A stretch of 49,336 nucleotides of DNA from assembly GCA_964537505.1 (NCBI GenBank), contig CAZICK010000019.1, positions 1 to 49,336 of the forward strand. Reading direction: 5' to 3'. Shown here piece after piece: positions 1 through 8,871 of the stretch; the stretch's first letter is position 1, and each line of letters opens with the position of its first letter. A program made the translations under genes and the position numbers. The notes below the pieces were generated by a model that made no database searches, had not been told where the DNA came from, and was given only the letters and a program-made list of their open reading frames with translations. Source of the stretch: DAINBT01 sp036732785. GTDB lineage: Bacteria; Planctomycetota; Phycisphaerae; Sedimentisphaerales; SM23-30.

Positions 1-26
1 ATACAGCAGTTCTTAGCCTCGTGTTC

Positions 27-50
27 TGTACAGATTCTTATGAGGAACCA
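27..50 (-). repeat. Left copy of a 24-base repeat found inverted at the other end of the window
   Basis: Read on the minus strand, this stretch matches 49282-49305 on the plus strand at 23 of 24 bases, 19 of them contiguous (CCTCATAAGAATCTGTACA). It lies just downstream of folK. On the minus strand it also forms part of a 12-codon frame at 51-13 (MVPHKNLYRTRG), sharing PHKNLY with the frame at the right end. It could be an insertion-sequence end, another dispersed repeat, or a fragment of a repeated gene. The match is certain; its nature is not. Confidence 0.7.
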
Positions 51-96
51 TTTTTATAAGGGCGTTTTGCTGTGAGATAGGTTCTGGGCCTACCTA

Positions 97-600
97 TTAT
101 ATTTGATTGGTTTTATCTCGGCGTGGGTTTTGGAGGGAATTGAGAATTTCCCGCATGGTTTGGCCGAGCACCGGATGGATCAGGTCGGGTGCGATTTCGA
201 CTAAGGGAACCATAACAAAACTTCGCTTGTGCATCAGCGGATGAGGGACTTTCAGGTGTGGCTTGTCGATGATCCGCCCACCGAACAGGATCAGGTCGAG
301 ATCGATAGTGCGGGATGCCCATTTTTGCGGACGAGTTCTACCGAGGCGATTTTCGACTGATTGCATAATGCCGAGTAGTTGCTCCGCTGAAGTTTGCGAC
401 AGGATTTCAGCTACGGCGTTGAGGTAGTTGTCCTGGCCGGCCGGACCGCCGAGAGGAGCGGTTTCGATCAGGGTGGAAACCCTGACAATGGTGATATTAT
501 CCGAGCCGCTCTCGCCGAGCATGTTCAGGGCCTTGTTGATTGTTTCGCGACGGTCGCCGCGATTGCTGCCCAAAGCGATATATGCGGTAGTTTGGTCCAT
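97..600 (-). CDS. folK: 2-amino-4-hydroxy-6-hydroxymethyldihydropteridine pyrophosphokinase (HPPK)
   Basis: FolK transfers pyrophosphate from ATP to 6-hydroxymethyl-7,8-dihydropterin in cytoplasmic folate synthesis. The product from the ATG at 600 is about 167 aa, the usual size for the family. It opens with the typical YIALGSNRGDR segment and has the family signature around RTRPQKWASRTIDLDLILFG (ATP and magnesium binding), followed by PHPLMHKRSFVMVPL. An ATG 18 codons further upstream exists, but the extra residues do not resemble the family, so the internal start is preferred. No strong ribosome-binding site is visible. It is divergent from the TonB receptor gene with no obvious functional link. 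Its own family assignment is secure. Confidence 0.95.
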   Translation of the reverse strand: MDQTTAYIALGSNRGDRRETINKALNMLGESGSDNITIVRVSTLIETAPLGGPAGQDNYLNAVAEILSQTSAEQLLGIMQSVENRLGRTRPQKWASRTIDLDLILFGGRIIDKPHLKVPHPLMHKRSFVMVPLVEIAPDLIHPVLGQTMREILNSLQNPRRDKTNQI

Positions 601-781
601 TGTAAAATAACAGGTTGCGGAAATTATCCCAGAGGGTATGATAATTCCCTGCATGGCAACTGTAATACCTCAAATTGGCCGATTCTAATGAATCGTTCAG
701 TTTGAAGTCAACACTATACCAATGCTAAGGAAGATTACAAGAGCGAAACGAGATTAAAAAGTTTTGACATGAGGAGCATTT

Positions 782-2899
782 ATGAAAGGTTTTAGGCATA
801 TTTGCCGAGCGACCTTGGTGGCCGGATTGTTGTTTGTACGGTCTGCTCATGGATTAATCGCTGGTATTGTTTTTTTCTTTTCGTTGGCAGGGATTTTGAC
901 GGCCGGGGAGACTGGCAATGGGGTCGGCAGCTCAAGTGCGTCCGAGGCTAAGGAATATACGTTGCCGGACCTTACGGTTACAGGCAGTGAACAATGGGAC
1001 TTTACCACTGCGCAGCCTCGTGACCTGATCGAGCGGCCTGTCACTGAATCGCCCGGCCTTGAAACATCTGTCAGCCTCATCGGTCAATATGAGATAGAAC
1101 AACTGAATGCTTATTCCTTAATTGACGCTATGAAGTATGTACCGGGCGGATGGACGGAATCGCGCGGGCGTAAGGTCAAGCAGTTTTTTTCCGTTCGCGG
1201 CCAGCGGTATCCGTATCCTGAATATACTATTGACGGTGTTTGGTTTCGTGAATTCCATGAAACGAACTATTACTTCAACGCTGCCGACATAGACCGAATT
1301 GAAGTGGTCCGTTCCAGCAGCGCTATGCTGCTCGGTGCCGGTGGGATGACGGGCATGATAAATATTGTTCCCCGCACCTATATGGGAATGGAGACCAATC
1401 TGGATGTTATTTTCGGGACGCACAATCTGCTGAGGACGTATATTACTCATGGTAACTCCGGAAAGAATTTTTCTTATGCGTTCGGGTCGGGCAAGATGCA
1501 CTACGACGGCCCCGATCAGATGAATGCCGGCGAAAACATAACCAATCTGTACGGCCGAACGTCTCTTAAAGTTACACCGGAACTTACCTTCGATCTGAGC
1601 GCTTTTGCCATATACGGCAGTCGTGAGTTGAGGTTGGCCGAGCCCCCGGCCAGCGATACGCTGCAAGTACGTAAAGACAGTTTCGATCCTATGCGTACAT
1701 ATCTGTTCGTCAGCAAGATACGGTACAAGCCCAGTGACGAGGCATCGACTGAAATAACCATGAACTATGCCCAGCATCGTTTTGACGGTCATCGCCAGGA
1801 GAGTCCTCCGGACTGGCCTGGTAAAGCCTGGTCCGCGTCCGACTGGCTGGAACATGATTACGAATACGGTACCAGGGTCATTCAAAGCCTGAAACTTACG
1901 GAAGAAAACATCATCCGCTTCGGCGGTATGTTCAATCACTGGGAATCACCGACAGGTAAACGATACTATGTCGGCCGAGCGGGTGATTTGTGGACTTATT
2001 CGGGTGTGGTGGTTGACGAACATGATTTCGGTGATCTGGATGTGAATCTCGGCTATCGTGCCAGCCGGACATACGTTAATAAGTTCGGCGGATTCAGTAT
2101 CGAAGGCAGCGAGGTCGGATTGACTAAGGTGGATGCACAAAATGAGTGGGAAGATCCAATGCATACCGTAACGTTTGGCACATCATACGAGCTGGCAAAA
2201 GGGTTTTCTTTGCATGGCAACTATACGTGGGGCCAAATCGCTTCACAGCCGGGTATGCTTAATGAGGACCTTGAGAGGCCTGGAAGGGAAACCCGTAACA
2301 AATTTGATCTTGGTATCGGGAAAAGATGGAAGAACTTCGGCGAAGCAATGTTAACCGGCTTTTATGTCTTGCAGAACGATGCCGCTTTGATCAGCGGACA
2401 GTTGAAAAATCCTGACAATACCGATTATCAGGATGCTGACGGAGATTTCTATACGGTCTATGAAAATACCGACTGTGACAATTATGGTGTTGAGCTGGAT
2501 ATTCGTTCGAGGCGTCTGGAGAACGGACTCCAGTTTTTCTTTAATGCCACCGCGATGCAGACTCGCCGTCAGGAAGACGGCAAATGGTATGAGGATAAAG
2601 AGGTGCCGGAGTTTATTCTGGGCGGCGGTGCTTCTTATCTGCTACGGGATTTTGAGATTGCCCTGTTTACCAAGCATGTCTCGTCTTATGAGAATGACCG
2701 TTTTGACGGAGCCGATGGGCCTGCGGGTCTGGGCGGTTTCAATGAGTTGAACGCGAAAATCGCTTATTCCTTCGGCAATGAAAAGCAGAATGATGTCTTC
2801 TTCAGAGTAGATAATATCGGCGATAAGAAATATGCCACTGTGGTCGGTTATCCAGATGACGGCAGGCGGTTTGTAACGGGTTTGAGTTTGGGATTTTGA
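782..2899 (+). CDS. TonB-dependent outer-membrane receptor
   Basis: This 705-residue protein is an outer-membrane ligand-gated channel of the TonB-dependent family. It has a signal sequence near residues 10-40, and a TonB-box-like stretch TLPDLTVTGS at about 60-70. The plug domain follows at about 95-200, with SLIDAMKYVPG, FSVRGQRYPYPEYTIDGVWF and a RIEVVRSSSAMLLGAGGMTGMINI-type end segment. The rest is a beta-barrel ending in the classical aromatic terminus (TGLSLGF). A GAGGAG ribosome-binding site at 771-776 supports the ATG at 782. Its ligand cannot be told from the sequence: no cobalamin riboswitch core was recognised upstream, and no siderophore or ABC transport genes are nearby. It sits upstream of a second receptor and a full TonB energiser set, which probably powers both. 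Confidence 0.93.
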   Translation: MKGFRHICRATLVAGLLFVRSAHGLIAGIVFFFSLAGILTAGETGNGVGSSSASEAKEYTLPDLTVTGSEQWDFTTAQPRDLIERPVTESPGLETSVSLIGQYEIEQLNAYSLIDAMKYVPGGWTESRGRKVKQFFSVRGQRYPYPEYTIDGVWFREFHETNYYFNAADIDRIEVVRSSSAMLLGAGGMTGMINIVPRTYMGMETNLDVIFGTHNLLRTYITHGNSGKNFSYAFGSGKMHYDGPDQMNAGENITNLYGRTSLKVTPELTFDLSAFAIYGSRELRLAEPPASDTLQVRKDSFDPMRTYLFVSKIRYKPSDEASTEITMNYAQHRFDGHRQESPPDWPGKAWSASDWLEHDYEYGTRVIQSLKLTEENIIRFGGMFNHWESPTGKRYYVGRAGDLWTYSGVVVDEHDFGDLDVNLGYRASRTYVNKFGGFSIEGSEVGLTKVDAQNEWEDPMHTVTFGTSYELAKGFSLHGNYTWGQIASQPGMLNEDLERPGRETRNKFDLGIGKRWKNFGEAMLTGFYVLQNDAALISGQLKNPDNTDYQDADGDFYTVYENTDCDNYGVELDIRSRRLENGLQFFFNATAMQTRRQEDGKWYEDKEVPEFILGGGASYLLRDFEIALFTKHVSSYENDRFDGADGPAGLGGFNELNAKIAYSFGNEKQNDVFFRVDNIGDKKYATVVGYPDDGRRFVTGLSLGF

Positions 2900-2928
2900 C
2901 GCAAGGCGATGGAAACATACCCAATTTG

Positions 2929-3304
2929 TAACCGTTCAGGCCCCTATCATGCCTGAGGTAGGAGCGATGGAGTAGGACTTTGGAAATAATAGGGGGACAA
3001 GGCATTTTGGAGGAATTCCCAGGCGGAGCGGCTTTGCTTACGGCAGGTGTCCAGAACCGTACAGATACGGGCATTTCACTGTCTGCCCATCAGAGAACGG
3101 TTGCCTTGTGTGATCCGTCGATCGATGACCAGTTGCCGGATACTTTGTTGCCAACCATGTTATCGGACATTCGCGACCCTCCGCTTTAAAAAAACCTTGC
3201 CGGCGATGTGAGAATAGTTTATATTGATTCTAAGTTGTTGTTTTGTAGCTGGTTGTGTTGACTGGCTGAACTGGAAAATCAGGCCCCAAGGGCCTGAACG
3301 GTTA
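2929..3304 (+). repeat. MITE-like 376-base segment bounded by 15-base inverted repeats
   Basis: The left end reads TAACCGTTCAGGCCC (2929-2943) and the right end GGGCCTGAACGGTTA (3290-3304), an exact 15-base inverted repeat. If the outer TA on each side is a target duplication, the true repeat is 13 bases and the arrangement resembles elements of the IS630/Tc1-mariner type. The 69-codon frame inside (2980-3189) resembles nothing I know and may be spurious. The segment directly abuts a transposase remnant at 3301-3444. It could be a miniature element or the worn ends of a larger insertion sequence. Confidence 0.5.
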
Positions 3305-3444
3305 CTAAAATCGTCGCCAAAGTGATAAGGCATTCAAGATATGTGATCTTTCAGATGGCAGATGTGATGGTATCAAAATCGTTATTCCATGAGATACTTG
3401 AACGTATCCATCGATTGAAGCCTGCGGGCATTGGGTATGGTTAA
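3301..3444 (+). pseudogene. C-terminal remnant of a DDE transposase (IS1380-like)
   Basis: A start-less open frame of 47 codons reads AKVIRHSRYVIFQMADVMVS, then SLFHEILERIHRLKPAGIGYG and a stop at 3442-3444. Transposases of the IS1380 group typically end with an Arg-His-Arg/Ser-Arg-Tyr...Phe-Gln-Met-Ala-Glu pattern followed by an amphipathic helix ending in RIHRL or similar; this is from memory of the family and was not searched. Everything upstream of it, including the catalytic DDE residues, is missing. The frame begins right at the right inverted repeat of the MITE-like segment. The rest of the 2900-3629 gap (3445-3629) shows no gene. Confidence 0.5.
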
Positions 3445-3629
3445 TGATAAGAATTGCTGAAAAACTTGGATTTATAAAGGTGCGGGCGGTCACGGTCTGT
3501 GCAAGATCAGGTGTTGGGAGAAAGATGGGTCTAAAAATCTGGCCTTTCGTATGAATTTGCAGGAAAACTGCCTCAGAAAAGGAAACTCTTGATAGTTCAG
3601 GTAGATTGTTGTAGAATTATCGGTATCTT

Positions 3630-5864
3630 ATGGGAAAAAATATGCTTTTTAACCGTTTAAATGGGAAATGTCAGTCGATGAAATACCGATTGCCGGCTTT
3701 ATTATTTGCTGTATGCACTGTCTGCCTGACAGGGATTACAATTGCCGCCGCCGACCCTGACGGAAAAGGAGGCGACCTCTCTGCGCGAATAGATTCAGAT
3801 ACGCTGGATGACGCCGCATCGAAATCCCCGGATGAGATGCAGGATATCGTATTGGATGAGTTGGTGGTAACGGCAAGCCGTACTCCCAAATCACCACATG
3901 AAGAACCGGCAACAATTGATGTCATCAGCCGCAAAGACCTCGATGATCGCATGATTCGCACTGTTCCGGACGCCTTGAAGTACACACCGGGTATTATGAT
4001 CCAGAAGACTGCTTATGGCCAAGGCTCTCCATATATTCGTGGATTTACCAGTTTCCACAATCTGTTTCTAGTTGACGGGATTCGGCTCAATAATACCGCT
4101 TTTCGCCCCGGCCCTAACCAGTATTGGAACACTATTGATCCTTTCACGATTTCACAAATGGAGGTTGTTAAAGGGCCCAGTTCGGTACTTTTCGGCTCGG
4201 ATGCCATCGGCGGCACCGTCAATGTCAGGACGCCTTCTCCCTTTGACCTGACAGACGGTCCCATTGGCGGACGCATGTATTACCGCCATTCCACCGGCGA
4301 AGATTCACATGTAGGCCGGCTGGAAGGATATGGCGTTTTACCCAAGAGCAAGGACGGGCAACTGGGATACATGGTTGGCGTAACGGGAAAAGATTTTGGC
4401 GATATTAAAGGCGGCAGGGATGTCGGTATGCAGCGTCGAACCGGCTATGAAGAGTATGACTTCGATTTAAAACTGGAACACTATTTTGATCCCGATACCT
4501 GGCTAACCACATATTTCCAACAGGCTCGACAGAACAATGTGCCGCGTACTCATAAAACCATCTATGGAACCGACTGGGAAAACCTATCGGTCGGCAGCGA
4601 CCTGCGGCATGAATTAGACCAGGAACGAGATCTGGCTTATCTTCAGTTTCACAAGGTGAATATGGATGGATTCATCGACACCAGCCACTTCGGTGTATCA
4701 TGGCATAGCCAGGAGGAAGTTTGCGATCGAATTAAAGGCAATGGCAGCCGGGAGTTCCAGGGATTTGATGTGGGCCAACTGGGTTTAACCGCACAGCTTG
4801 AGAGTGATTCACCAGTAGGTGACTGGGTTTATGGCGCAGAATGGTATCATGACTTTGTCGATAGTTTCTCTTCGAGGAACCCTATTCAGGGGCCGATCGC
4901 CGATGATGCGTCGTATGATATGGCGGGAGTTTACATACAGGATACTATCTCCTCGTGGGATGAAAAACTGGATTTGATCCTCGGCAGCCGTTATACCTAT
5001 GTTGGGGCAGATGCCGATGAGGTTCGCGACCCGGTATCCGGCGATCAAATCACAGTGAAAGATCATTGGGATTCGGTTGTCGGGAGTGCACGCTTGCTCT
5101 GGCATGTAGATGATCACGACCGATTGAGACTATTCACCGGGGTATCGCAGGGTTTTCGGGCGCCGAACCTTTCGGACCTGACCCGGTTTGATAGTGCTCG
5201 CAGCAACGAATTCGAGATACCCAGCACCAACCTTGATTCCGAAGAGTACACGACCTATGAGGTCGGAAGTAAATACAAAACAGACAACGTCGTCGGGCAG
5301 TTGACCTATTTCTACACAGATATCAGGAACCAGATCATGCGGTACCCGACCGGAAACGTAAATGGAGATGGCGAATTTGAAATAACCAAGGGCAATATCG
5401 GTGATGGATACGTTCACGGCGTGGAAATGGATGCTCATTGGAAATTCCACCCGCAATTTACACTTTTCACCTCATGTACGTGGATGGATGGAGAGGTTTC
5501 GACCTATCCTACCTCAGCGCAGATTCTGACGGATGAGCCATTGGATCGCATTATGCCTTTGACTGGACTGGCGGGTCTTCGCTGGGACCATCCCGATATT
5601 GATTTTTGGATAGAAGGTCTGGTACAGACAGCCCGGCGTCAGGACGACCTTTCCACCAGTGACCGGTCGGACACTTCGCGGATTCCTTCCGGTGGAACCC
5701 CTGGCTACTCGGTGTTGTCTTTCTACAGTGGTTGGCAGATAACCAGGCAGACCGCCGTCACATTGGCCATTGAGAATGTGACTGATGAAGATTACCGCAT
5801 CCACGGTTCGGGCAGTAATGAAGTGGGCCTGAATTTGCTGCTCGGATTGGAACACAAGTTTTAA
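3630..5864 (+). CDS. TonB-dependent outer-membrane receptor, haem/siderophore-receptor-like
   Basis: This 744-residue receptor has a signal peptide starting at the internal methionine 17 (MKYRLPALLFAVCTVCLTG), so the true start may be 3678 rather than 3630. A clear TonB box, LDELVVTASRT, lies near residue 75. The plug carries TVPDALKYTPGI, the IRGFTSFHNLFLVDGIRLNN stretch and VVKGPSSVLFGSDAIGGTVNV. The barrel contains FRAPNLSDL, a motif shared by many receptors and prominent in haem receptors, and ends in LLLGLEHKF. The plug motifs resemble the TonB-dependent haemoglobin/haem receptor group, but ligand choice cannot be read with confidence. No classical ribosome-binding site is evident at either start. 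The energiser operon follows after about 170 bases. Confidence 0.93.
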   Translation: MGKNMLFNRLNGKCQSMKYRLPALLFAVCTVCLTGITIAAADPDGKGGDLSARIDSDTLDDAASKSPDEMQDIVLDELVVTASRTPKSPHEEPATIDVISRKDLDDRMIRTVPDALKYTPGIMIQKTAYGQGSPYIRGFTSFHNLFLVDGIRLNNTAFRPGPNQYWNTIDPFTISQMEVVKGPSSVLFGSDAIGGTVNVRTPSPFDLTDGPIGGRMYYRHSTGEDSHVGRLEGYGVLPKSKDGQLGYMVGVTGKDFGDIKGGRDVGMQRRTGYEEYDFDLKLEHYFDPDTWLTTYFQQARQNNVPRTHKTIYGTDWENLSVGSDLRHELDQERDLAYLQFHKVNMDGFIDTSHFGVSWHSQEEVCDRIKGNGSREFQGFDVGQLGLTAQLESDSPVGDWVYGAEWYHDFVDSFSSRNPIQGPIADDASYDMAGVYIQDTISSWDEKLDLILGSRYTYVGADADEVRDPVSGDQITVKDHWDSVVGSARLLWHVDDHDRLRLFTGVSQGFRAPNLSDLTRFDSARSNEFEIPSTNLDSEEYTTYEVGSKYKTDNVVGQLTYFYTDIRNQIMRYPTGNVNGDGEFEITKGNIGDGYVHGVEMDAHWKFHPQFTLFTSCTWMDGEVSTYPTSAQILTDEPLDRIMPLTGLAGLRWDHPDIDFWIEGLVQTARRQDDLSTSDRSDTSRIPSGGTPGYSVLSFYSGWQITRQTAVTLAIENVTDEDYRIHGSGSNEVGLNLLLGLEHKF

Positions 5865-5866
5865 GA

Positions 5867-5891
5867 GCAGTTCCAGGAATGGACGAACTGC
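5867..5891 (+). terminator. Hairpin just after the second receptor gene
   Basis: A perfect 7-base-pair stem (GCAGTTC / GAACTGC, 11-base loop) starts two bases after the receptor stop codon. There is no U tract after it, so it may be a 3'-end stabiliser or attenuator rather than a complete intrinsic terminator. It could reduce read-through from the receptor into the energiser operon. Confidence 0.4.
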
Positions 5892-6033
5892 GATTTAGGG
5901 CACAATCAGAAACACCAGCTATAGCCACAGCAATTGAGGAGTGAAACGGCTCATAACCATTTACTATAGGAACTATGACTTCTCTAAGGACAAGTACCTG
6001 GTGTATTTCCTTTAAAACCGCTATACATAAACA

Positions 6034-6927
6034 ATGGAACAGTTAATGAAGAAAAACAGGTTTGGCATAACAGTAAAAGTATTTATGTTGTTTGTTCTTT
6101 GGCTCAACAGTTTAGCAGCTCAGGAGACGGATTCTTCCTCGCCGCGCGGTGAAGAGGCCGTAATTGGCAAGTCCGAGGAAGAGTCCGTGCTTTCCGAGGA
6201 GTTGCGAGTTGTTCTGGGGAAGCTGCGGGAAGAACGAGCGGCTTATTATGAAAGACAGCGGAATCGGGCCGGGCAAATCGAGGAAGCACACAGCAATTCA
6301 CAAAAACTGGAGAAACAACTTACCGAGCTTCGTGAGCGTGAAGAGGATATCGATCGGGAACTGGCCAAGCTGAAAAATGACGTCGAACAGTTGCGTCAGG
6401 AAGAACAGGCAAACGTTTCAGCGCAGTTGCAACTGACCGATAAGATCGACAAATGGATTTTCAATGCGGCTAAAATGGTTGAGCAAGGGATTCCGTACCG
6501 AAAAGAAGAACGACTGAAACGATTGACGGGAAGCGTCGAAAATGAAAATTCCCGTCAAACGCCTTACTTGTCTGATAAACTCGGCGGATGTTGGAGTTTT
6601 TTTCAGGAGGAGATGCGGATTGCCGGTTCGGGAGAAAGCTTTACCGGTCAGGTTTCTGTGGGAGATGACCGCCTCCGGCATGCACGGCTCTGCCGGGTGG
6701 GGCATCAGATTTTGGGGTATCTCACCGAGGACGGCAGTGAAACAGGAATATGGCTGCCGGGGCAGGATGGGCTGTGCTGGAGACATTCGTCGAGCGGACC
6801 GGAGGCGGAGGCGATTCGTGCGGCGGTCGAAATTCTAGACCATCGGGAGCGGCCCCGACTTATTTCCGTTCCTGTAGAAATTACTTCAGGCAGAACAACC
6901 GAACAAAAGGAAGTCGACAAAAAATAA
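6034..6927 (+). CDS. DUF3450-like periplasmic coiled-coil protein of a TonB2/TtpC system
   Basis: The 297-residue product has an N-terminal signal sequence (MKKNRFGITVKVFMLFVLWL from the second ATG at 6046, which may be the true start). A long heptad-rich coiled coil spans residues 45-145. Next comes a segment with GIPYRKEERLKRL, matching the pattern (V/I)P-x-RKE-x-RL found in DUF3450 proteins. The C-terminal 120 residues look globular. DUF3450 proteins are encoded first in TonB2-type operons of Vibrio and Shewanella, upstream of the ExbB-like TtpC, where they are thought to act in the periplasm. The same gene order is present here. The assignment rests on the coiled coil, the short motif and the neighbours; primary similarity outside the motif looks weak. 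Confidence 0.7.
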   Translation: MEQLMKKNRFGITVKVFMLFVLWLNSLAAQETDSSSPRGEEAVIGKSEEESVLSEELRVVLGKLREERAAYYERQRNRAGQIEEAHSNSQKLEKQLTELREREEDIDRELAKLKNDVEQLRQEEQANVSAQLQLTDKIDKWIFNAAKMVEQGIPYRKEERLKRLTGSVENENSRQTPYLSDKLGGCWSFFQEEMRIAGSGESFTGQVSVGDDRLRHARLCRVGHQILGYLTEDGSETGIWLPGQDGLCWRHSSSGPEAEAIRAAVEILDHRERPRLISVPVEITSGRTTEQKEVDKK

Positions 6928-6928
6928 A

Positions 6929-8434
6929 ATGTTTAAGGCAAATAGCATATTTTCAATGAATATTGCACGCTGGCTTGTGCTTTTTCTGGCATGGTTTATC
7001 GCAAAAGGCACGGTGCTGCATGCCCAGGAGTCGTCCCGTCATGAGCGTCTTATAGGCGCCCTGGAGGATGCGCGTCTGGAGCTTGCCTCTGAACGGGAGC
7101 GAATTCGTCTTGAAGACGAATCGCAAGAAAAAGAACTTAAAGAAATAACCGCGCAATTACACAATTTGTCTGGCGAGATCGTGGACCGCAGCCTTTCAAT
7201 TGCCCAAAAAAAACCAGTCATGGATGCGCTTCGCACAGATCGGGATCAGTTACGCCAGCGACAAGCACGTTTTCAAAAGGACAGAACGGAAATACATCTT
7301 ATCGGTGCTGACGCCCGTCAAAAACTTTCAGACCTTCTCGAGATACTGCCGCCGTCCGAACTTCGCAACCGCCAGGAGCGATTGTTCCTGGAATTCGAAT
7401 CTGCGTTGAAGACGTCAGAGCAACCGCTCGACTATATGTATCCACTTATTGATGTGCTTGGGCTGCTCCTGGAGGAAAGCCATTCGACCGCTATCTTCAA
7501 CGAAACCATTCGCAACGCGGATGGATATGAAGAGGCTGTGGAGATTTTGCGTCTCGGCCAGATATTGTTCGCTTACAGATCGCAGAACTCATCCAGGGTA
7601 GCGTTTGCGGTAGCCGGCCCGGAAGGTGAAAAGAGTTACCGGTGGAATGAGAATTTGCCGAAGTGGGCACGGGATAATATTATCGAAGCGATTAACAAGG
7701 CCCAATCCGGAGGCGGGGTATGCTATCTCCCGGTGGACGTTACCCAAAAGCTGGCATCGCAGCGGCATTACGGGCAAGAAGCCTTTTTGGAAACGCTTTC
7801 CGCGGGCGGATTGGTAATGATTCCGCTGGGAGTGGTGGCGTTTCTGGCGGTCATATTGATTTTGGAGAGATTCGTTTTTCTGATACGTCAGGGTCGCGGC
7901 GGTGAGGAGTTGGCCGAGGCCGTATTGACAGCCTGTCACGCGGGTGAATTTAGAAAAGCTGAGCAAATACTGGACGAAACCGGCGGATTGATTTCGAGAG
8001 TATTGCGAGCTTGTCTGTCACAGCGAAAACGCGGAGCGGCGGTGATGTCCGATGCCGTCCAGGAGAAAATTCTGCACGAACTGCCGCAATTGGAACGTTT
8101 TATGTCGACAATCGCCCTTTTGGCCGGGGTGGCGCCTCTGTTGGGACTGTTGGGTACAGTTACGGGTATGATTTCCACGTTCGAGACGATCGCAATTTTT
8201 GGCAGCGGTGAGCCGCGTCTGATGGCAGGCGGTATATCCGAAGCGCTCATAACGACCGCAACAGGTCTGGTGATTGCGATTCCCATACTGTTTGTCCATA
8301 GTTATCTTTCAGACCGCACGGAAAATCTGATGGCCGATATGGAACGATTTTCCGCGACGCTGCTTAACCTCCTCAATGAAGAATCTCCGGCGGAGGACAG
8401 ACCGGACGACAAGACTCAAAGTGAAAAGTCATGA
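6929..8434 (+). CDS. TtpC-like MotA/TolQ/ExbB proton-channel protein with periplasmic coiled coil
   Basis: This 501-residue protein fuses a cleavable or anchoring N-terminal segment (residues 10-32) and a periplasmic coiled coil (35-135) to an ExbB/TolQ channel domain. The first channel helix is near residues 290-315 (GGLVMIPLGVVAFLAVILIL). The hallmark LAGVAPLLGLLGTVTGMIST lies at about 395-415, followed by ISEALITTATGLVIAIPILF. In Vibrio, TtpC has this architecture and is essential for TonB2-dependent iron uptake. The ATG at 6929 begins two bases after the previous stop, with AAGGAAG just upstream; a second ATG (6956) would give a tighter signal sequence. Its stop overlaps the next ATG (ATGA). 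It harvests the proton gradient together with ExbD. Confidence 0.9.
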   Translation: MFKANSIFSMNIARWLVLFLAWFIAKGTVLHAQESSRHERLIGALEDARLELASERERIRLEDESQEKELKEITAQLHNLSGEIVDRSLSIAQKKPVMDALRTDRDQLRQRQARFQKDRTEIHLIGADARQKLSDLLEILPPSELRNRQERLFLEFESALKTSEQPLDYMYPLIDVLGLLLEESHSTAIFNETIRNADGYEEAVEILRLGQILFAYRSQNSSRVAFAVAGPEGEKSYRWNENLPKWARDNIIEAINKAQSGGGVCYLPVDVTQKLASQRHYGQEAFLETLSAGGLVMIPLGVVAFLAVILILERFVFLIRQGRGGEELAEAVLTACHAGEFRKAEQILDETGGLISRVLRACLSQRKRGAAVMSDAVQEKILHELPQLERFMSTIALLAGVAPLLGLLGTVTGMISTFETIAIFGSGEPRLMAGGISEALITTATGLVIAIPILFVHSYLSDRTENLMADMERFSATLLNLLNEESPAEDRPDDKTQSEKS

Positions 8435-8790
8435 AACTACTGATAGAATATTTTACAGAAGGCGGCGCGGTTATGTGGTTGATTGGGGGCGTATTAATTA
8501 TAGCATGGGCGATGGCGATTAACATCTGGCGGCGATCGAGACATTTGATGACGGTGCTGGGAATGCTTGTCACATTCAGGGTAATCCAGGGACACGGTAC
8601 CAGTCAGCCGAGTATGCTGGCAGAGGGGATACGGCAAGCTCTGCTTACGACTCAATCGGGGCTTTGGGCGGCACTTCCGGTGCTTCTTTTTCATGAAAGG
8701 ATCTCCTCTCAGATGCGTAAAGCGACTTCCATGGCGGAGTTGGTATTTCACAAATTAGAAACTGTGCGAAAGAACAGGCAGATAAAATAG
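8431..8790 (+). CDS. exbB: Second ExbB-type channel protein, internally shortened
   Basis: This is only 119 residues, against about 170-180 for ExbB2 proteins. The N-terminal part looks normal (EGGAVMWLIGGVLIIAWAMA, first membrane helix). The C-terminal part also looks normal (TVLGMLVTFRVI, then LAEGIRQALLTTQSGLWAALPVLLFHERI). The cytoplasmic loop that should separate them and the first half of the second helix (the usual APLLGLLG) are absent at about residue 38-42. The reading frame is intact, so this looks like a clean in-frame loss of roughly 50-60 residues. It starts within the upstream stop codon (ATGA overlap). It may be non-functional, an adapted short subunit, or an assembly collapse. 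Confidence 0.8.
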   Translation: MKLLIEYFTEGGAVMWLIGGVLIIAWAMAINIWRRSRHLMTVLGMLVTFRVIQGHGTSQPSMLAEGIRQALLTTQSGLWAALPVLLFHERISSQMRKATSMAELVFHKLETVRKNRQIK

Positions 8791-8871
8791 TCGATAGCCA
8801 GGGTGCGACCTCGCACTTTTTCTTGTGTGTTGCTTATACGCAAAGTTAGAACACAGGCGTAAGGAGTACAA

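Noticed and set aside
655..781. Cobalamin riboswitch before the first TonB receptor
   Set aside because: The stretch is too short and lacks the B12-box and other conserved segments.
1118..1939. 273-codon minus-strand frame inside the first TonB receptor
   Set aside because: It lies wholly within the receptor gene in antisense and has no recognisable domain.
2980..3189. 69-codon frame inside the MITE-like segment
   Set aside because: No family resemblance, no good ribosome-binding site, and it is enclosed by inverted repeats of a probable mobile element.
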